Under the pieces are notes generated by a model. The model ran no database searches, was not told the DNA's origin, and saw only the letters and a program-made list of their open reading frames with translations. A DNA stretch of 64,000 bases from assembly GCA_964507395.1 (NCBI GenBank), contig CAZDQE010000004.1, positions 9,735-73,734 on the forward strand. Direction: 5' to 3'. The position numbers and the translations under genes are program-made. Each line of letters opens with the position of its first letter. The stretch's first letter is position 1. Source of the stretch: SIG575 sp964507395. Its GTDB lineage: Bacteria > Bacillota > Clostridia > Oscillospirales > Acutalibacteraceae. Below, one piece after another: positions 61,604 through 64,000 of the stretch.

Positions 61604-62200
61604 TTATTCAGCAATAGAAATATCAATACTATTAATCACAATATCCTCGAAGGGTTTATCGAGCATATCAACTTTAACACCTGCAATTTTGTCAACAATG
61701 TCCATACCCTCAAACACCTGACCGAATACGGAATGCTTGAAATCAAGCCAGGGAGTTCCGCCGTTTTCAGCATAAGCCTCGATGATATTTTCAGGGAATG
61801 AATCGGGAATCTTTCTCATCTGTGAAAGGAAACGTGTATCAATTTCCTTTGACTGCACGATAAAGAACTGGCTGCCGTTAGTGTTGGGGCCGGCATTAGC
61901 CATTGAAAGAGCACCTCTGATGTTATGAAGCTCAACTGCAAATTCATCTTTAAAGCTTGCGCCCCAGATGCTTTCTCCGCCTCTGCCTGTGCCGGTGGGA
62001 TCACCGCCCTGAATCATAAAGTTGTTGATTACACGGTGGAAAACAATTCCGTTATAGTAGCCGTTTTTTGCGTGTGTAACAAAGTTTTCTACTGTTTTGG
62101 GAACAAGGTCAGAAAAAAGTCTGACTGAAATATCACCTATATTTGTATGAATAACTGCTATTGTATCGCCGCTTTGCGGCTTGTCCATCTGATTAAACAT
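61604..62200 (-). CDS. Peptidyl-prolyl cis-trans isomerase, cyclophilin type
   Basis: A 198-aa cytoplasmic cyclophilin. It has the catalytic Arg region VFHRVINNFMIQGGDPTGTGRGG (key R and Q in FHR..QGG), then GALSMANAGPNTNGSQFFI and FGQVFEGMDIVDKI. A short insert (FLSQMRKIPDSFPENIIEAY) enlarges the loop. The ATG at 62200 has GGAGG 7 nt upstream. Confidence 0.94.
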   Translation of the reverse strand: MFNQMDKPQSGDTIAVIHTNIGDISVRLFSDLVPKTVENFVTHAKNGYYNGIVFHRVINNFMIQGGDPTGTGRGGESIWGASFKDEFAVELHNIRGALSMANAGPNTNGSQFFIVQSKEIDTRFLSQMRKIPDSFPENIIEAYAENGGTPWLDFKHSVFGQVFEGMDIVDKIAGVKVDMLDKPFEDIVINSIDISIAE

Positions 62201-62233
62201 ATTTAAACCTCCATAATTTATACTATTCAATGT

Positions 62234-62262
62234 ATTATATCACAACTTAAAAATAATTTCAA
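62234..62262 (-). promoter_or_regulatory. Promoter of the cyclophilin-rpsA operon
   Basis: Minus-strand -35 TTGAAA (62262-62257), 17-bp spacer, -10 TATAAT (62239-62234). Confidence 0.75.
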
Positions 62263-62302
62263 CTGATAAAATCGTTGTGACAATCCCGCGGTCATATCAG
62301 CG

Positions 62303-62374
62303 AAAAATCCCCTCAGTCAGCTTACGCAGACAGCTCCCCTTGCATTTTCAAGGGGAGCCGCTGAATTTGTCGTT
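62303..62374. repeat. Probable dispersed intergenic repeat (CCCCTCAGTCAGC ... GGGGAGC family)
   Basis: A compact two-hairpin unit: GTCAGC/GCAGAC around TTAC, and GCTCCCCTT (62333-62341) pairing with AAGGGGAGC (62350-62358). Units of this form recur between genes in many Clostridia genomes, by recollection. It may also terminate the upstream dockerin gene. Only one copy was seen here. Confidence 0.55.
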
Positions 62375-62384
62375 TTTTTATGTT

Positions 62385-64000
62385 TTACCAGAGTGTTGTA
62401 ACACCCTTTGCGTGGGCGTTCATGCGGGCAACATCAAGAGTGTTGACCTTGCCGTCTCCGTTAATGTCTGCGCAAGACTTTTCATAATCAGAAAGTGAAG
62501 AAATACCTTTAGCCTGAGCATTCGCACGGGCAACGTCAAGGGTGTTCACTTTGCCGTCGCCTGTAATATCACCAAGAAGATTGAGTTGAACATCAATTTC
62601 AATATCTTCTTCACCGATTATAATGTTGTATTCTCGTGTTGCGTGGTTTTCTTTAGAAACTTTCAGAGTGTATTCCCCTGCTTCAATACCTTCAATTAAA
62701 TATTCCTCAGAATCGCCTGAAACTGTAAACAAATCAGATGCATCAGTTTCGCCTGATTTTATAAATTCAAGTGTGATTTCACCTGAGAAATTACCTGACA
62801 CGCCGATTGTTCCTTTAACTGTAAAATCTGAAGGCTCTACGTAACTATCTGTATAACTTTCACCGCAAGAGCAAGTGTGGGTTGTATAACCCTGTGAATT
62901 GGCAGTTGGTGGTGTTACAACCGATGAATATATATGACCATCGCCGTTCAGTCGGAAAACAAATTTCACATTGTACTCTGTTTCGCCGATTGTGAGAGTT
63001 GTTGACACTGAGTTACCGGCCTTGTGCCAGTCAGAATATTTCACAACAAAAGCTTTTGAGGATGAAATTGTGATAGGTGTGTTTTCGGTTTCAACAGTAA
63101 CTGTTTCACCGTCAAAGGTTGTGGAATAAATTGCCACGCGATCAACATCATAATCTGCAAAAATTGTGATATTGTTTCCTTCTCTGAATTCGGTAGAATT
63201 AAGTAAGCGAAGAGAAGAAGTAATTTCACCTGAATTTTCCGGCACAATTTCTTTTGTTTCAACTCCGTTACCAAAGTCACCAATAAGAAGTGTCGTGCTG
63301 TTTTCATCAACAGTTTTCGGAACAAATGAAGTGTTAACATTTCCGTTTGAATCAGCCGTCAACTGATTTACAAAAAGAAGATTTTCACTTGTAAGGACAA
63401 AATCTGCGCTGTAATCTGACACATTAAGAAGCAAATAATCGCGGCCTGCTACGCAGGCATCTTTTGAGATGTCAAAGAGAGTTGCAGTGTTGCTTGCAGC
63501 TGCACCGTTCGAGTAAGCTTGCTGACTCGTAGATTCAGAGATTACAGATTCCGGATTGAATTTTAAAGCGGGACGAATGCCGCTGTAGGTATAACAGACA
63601 CTGTTGTAGTCGTCGACGTAGCCGACGATGAAGACTTCACACGCGATATTGGAATAGTAGTCAGGCGAGCGCAGACGCCATTCAGAATTGCCGTAGTAGC
63701 TTGAAGACTTTGATACCCACAGACCTTGACATTTTGCATAGTCTGTTCCCTGTGCTCTGCGGGCTGTGTCATAGTCTGTTCCATCTGACGAGAAACCATA
63801 AGCACTGTTTATTGCTTCATTATATGAAAGGAGGAAGATTTTATCGTTTGTTGTTGCACTGTCAAGCTCAGGATATGATGAACTATAACAGCTGTTATCA
63901 AGGGTTGTTGTGCCTATTTCCGATTTTTCGCTACTTGTAAATGCCGTGTTATAGAAATCATCATTCAGCCAGTCTCTTATTGAGCTTGCGGCATAGTCAT
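62385..64000 (-). CDS. Secreted DUF6273-like protein with C-terminal dockerin (5' end outside window)
   Basis: The frame is open to the right edge (codons to 63998), so the N-terminus is missing; a TTG at 63434 is only internal. The visible N-terminal part contains a DUF6273-like pattern: DWLNDDFYNTAFT, SATTNDKIFLLSYNEA, SEWRLRSPDYY and a GIRPALKFN end. It is followed by beta-sandwich modules, a SQGYTTHTCSCGESYTD motif and a carboxypeptidase-regulatory-like segment (TIGVSGNFSGEITLEFI). The last 60 residues are a type I-like dockerin: two F-hand repeats, GDITGDGKVNTLDVARAN and ADINGDGKVNTLDVARMN, each with D-x-D/N-x-D-G calcium ligands. It should dock onto a cohesin scaffold outside the cell. 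Confidence 0.85.
   Translation of the reverse strand, partial: DYAASSIRDWLNDDFYNTAFTSSEKSEIGTTTLDNSCYSSSYPELDSATTNDKIFLLSYNEAINSAYGFSSDGTDYDTARRAQGTDYAKCQGLWVSKSSSYYGNSEWRLRSPDYYSNIACEVFIVGYVDDYNSVCYTYSGIRPALKFNPESVISESTSQQAYSNGAAASNTATLFDISKDACVAGRDYLLLNVSDYSADFVLTSENLLFVNQLTADSNGNVNTSFVPKTVDENSTTLLIGDFGNGVETKEIVPENSGEITSSLRLLNSTEFREGNNITIFADYDVDRVAIYSTTFDGETVTVETENTPITISSSKAFVVKYSDWHKAGNSVSTTLTIGETEYNVKFVFRLNGDGHIYSSVVTPPTANSQGYTTHTCSCGESYTDSYVEPSDFTVKGTIGVSGNFSGEITLEFIKSGETDASDLFTVSGDSEEYLIEGIEAGEYTLKVSKENHATREYNIIIGEEDIEIDVQLNLLGDITGDGKVNTLDVARANAQAKGISSLSDYEKSCADINGDGKVNTLDVARMNAHAKGVTTLW

Noticed and set aside
62277..62498. Plus-strand 73-aa frame
   Set aside because: It spans the repeat and the antisense of the dockerin C-terminus; it is a shadow frame.
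63563..63805. Minus-strand 80-aa frame inside the right-edge gene
   Set aside because: It overlaps the well-supported DUF6273-like/dockerin frame, has biased low-complexity content and no SD.
1..64000. CRISPR array or rRNA operon
   Set aside because: No regularly spaced direct repeats and no 16S/23S/5S sequence were seen anywhere in the window.

Overview
The window looks like the chromosome of an anaerobic, spore-forming Clostridia bacterium, most probably an Oscillospirales/Ruminococcaceae-type gut or rumen organism. The evidence is the low GC content, strong SD sequences with frequent TTG/GTG starts, spore genes (cotJA/cotJB, spoIIM, a CwlD-like amidase, a BofC-like protein), a cellulosome-type dockerin at the right edge, and glucuronate, galactoside and rhamnoside catabolic genes. 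No species is assigned. All calls come from reading the sequence; no database search was run.

Left edge (1-2.8 kb): the end of an integrated mobile element. A TraG/VirD4-like coupling ATPase, cut by the window edge, is followed by an HtpX-like M48 protease and a nested palindrome/terminator. It abuts a spore-coat operon (cotJA-cotJB) whose third gene, cotJC, is cut to 38 codons. 2.9-11.3 kb: an orphan extracytoplasmic protein, then a complete histidine operon hisZ-G-D-C-B-H-A-F-IE on the minus strand behind a sigma-A-like promoter. 11.3-13.1 kb: a prophage scrap (truncated minor capsid/ADP-ribosyltransferase fusion, a small coupled Cys-rich protein, and the first 30 codons of a scaffold-like gene). 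13.1-17.1 kb: GNAT acetyltransferase, GH36-like glycosidase, histidine phosphatase, and an AraC-GNAT fusion.

17.3-23 kb (minus): class A PBP, ruvX, a CwlD-like amidase, radA and a GME-fold-like protein. 23.1-31.6 kb (plus): BofC-like protein, Fe-S aldo/keto reductase, GH78-like protein, SH3-domain membrane protein, metG, tatD and xerC/D. 31.6-34.6 kb (minus): tsaE-tsaB-rpiB-upp-spoIIM, where the upp terminator hairpin contains the spoIIM ribosome-binding site. A structured, possibly RNA-encoding intergenic region lies between tsaE and secG. 34.9-40.9 kb: secG, rodA, a glycosyltransferase, a PcrA/UvrD helicase and thiamine pyrophosphokinase.

40.9-49.2 kb (minus): a seven-gene hexuronate operon from one promoter: GxGYxYP-like protein, GPH transporter, uxaC, SDR fructuronate reductase and uxuA, KDPG aldolase, and a Gfo/Idh oxidoreductase. 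Together they would import glucuronate and convert it to 2-keto-3-deoxygluconate and on to pyruvate; no KDG kinase is in the window. 49.3-56 kb: a secreted alpha/beta-hydrolase-like protein, tRNA-His and tRNA-Gln, a Na/Pi cotransporter, pncB and nfo. 56-62.2 kb (minus): one tightly packed operon cyclophilin-rpiR-baiN-cmk-plsC-ispH-rpsA. The window ends in a minus-strand DUF6273-like/dockerin protein that is truncated by the right edge.
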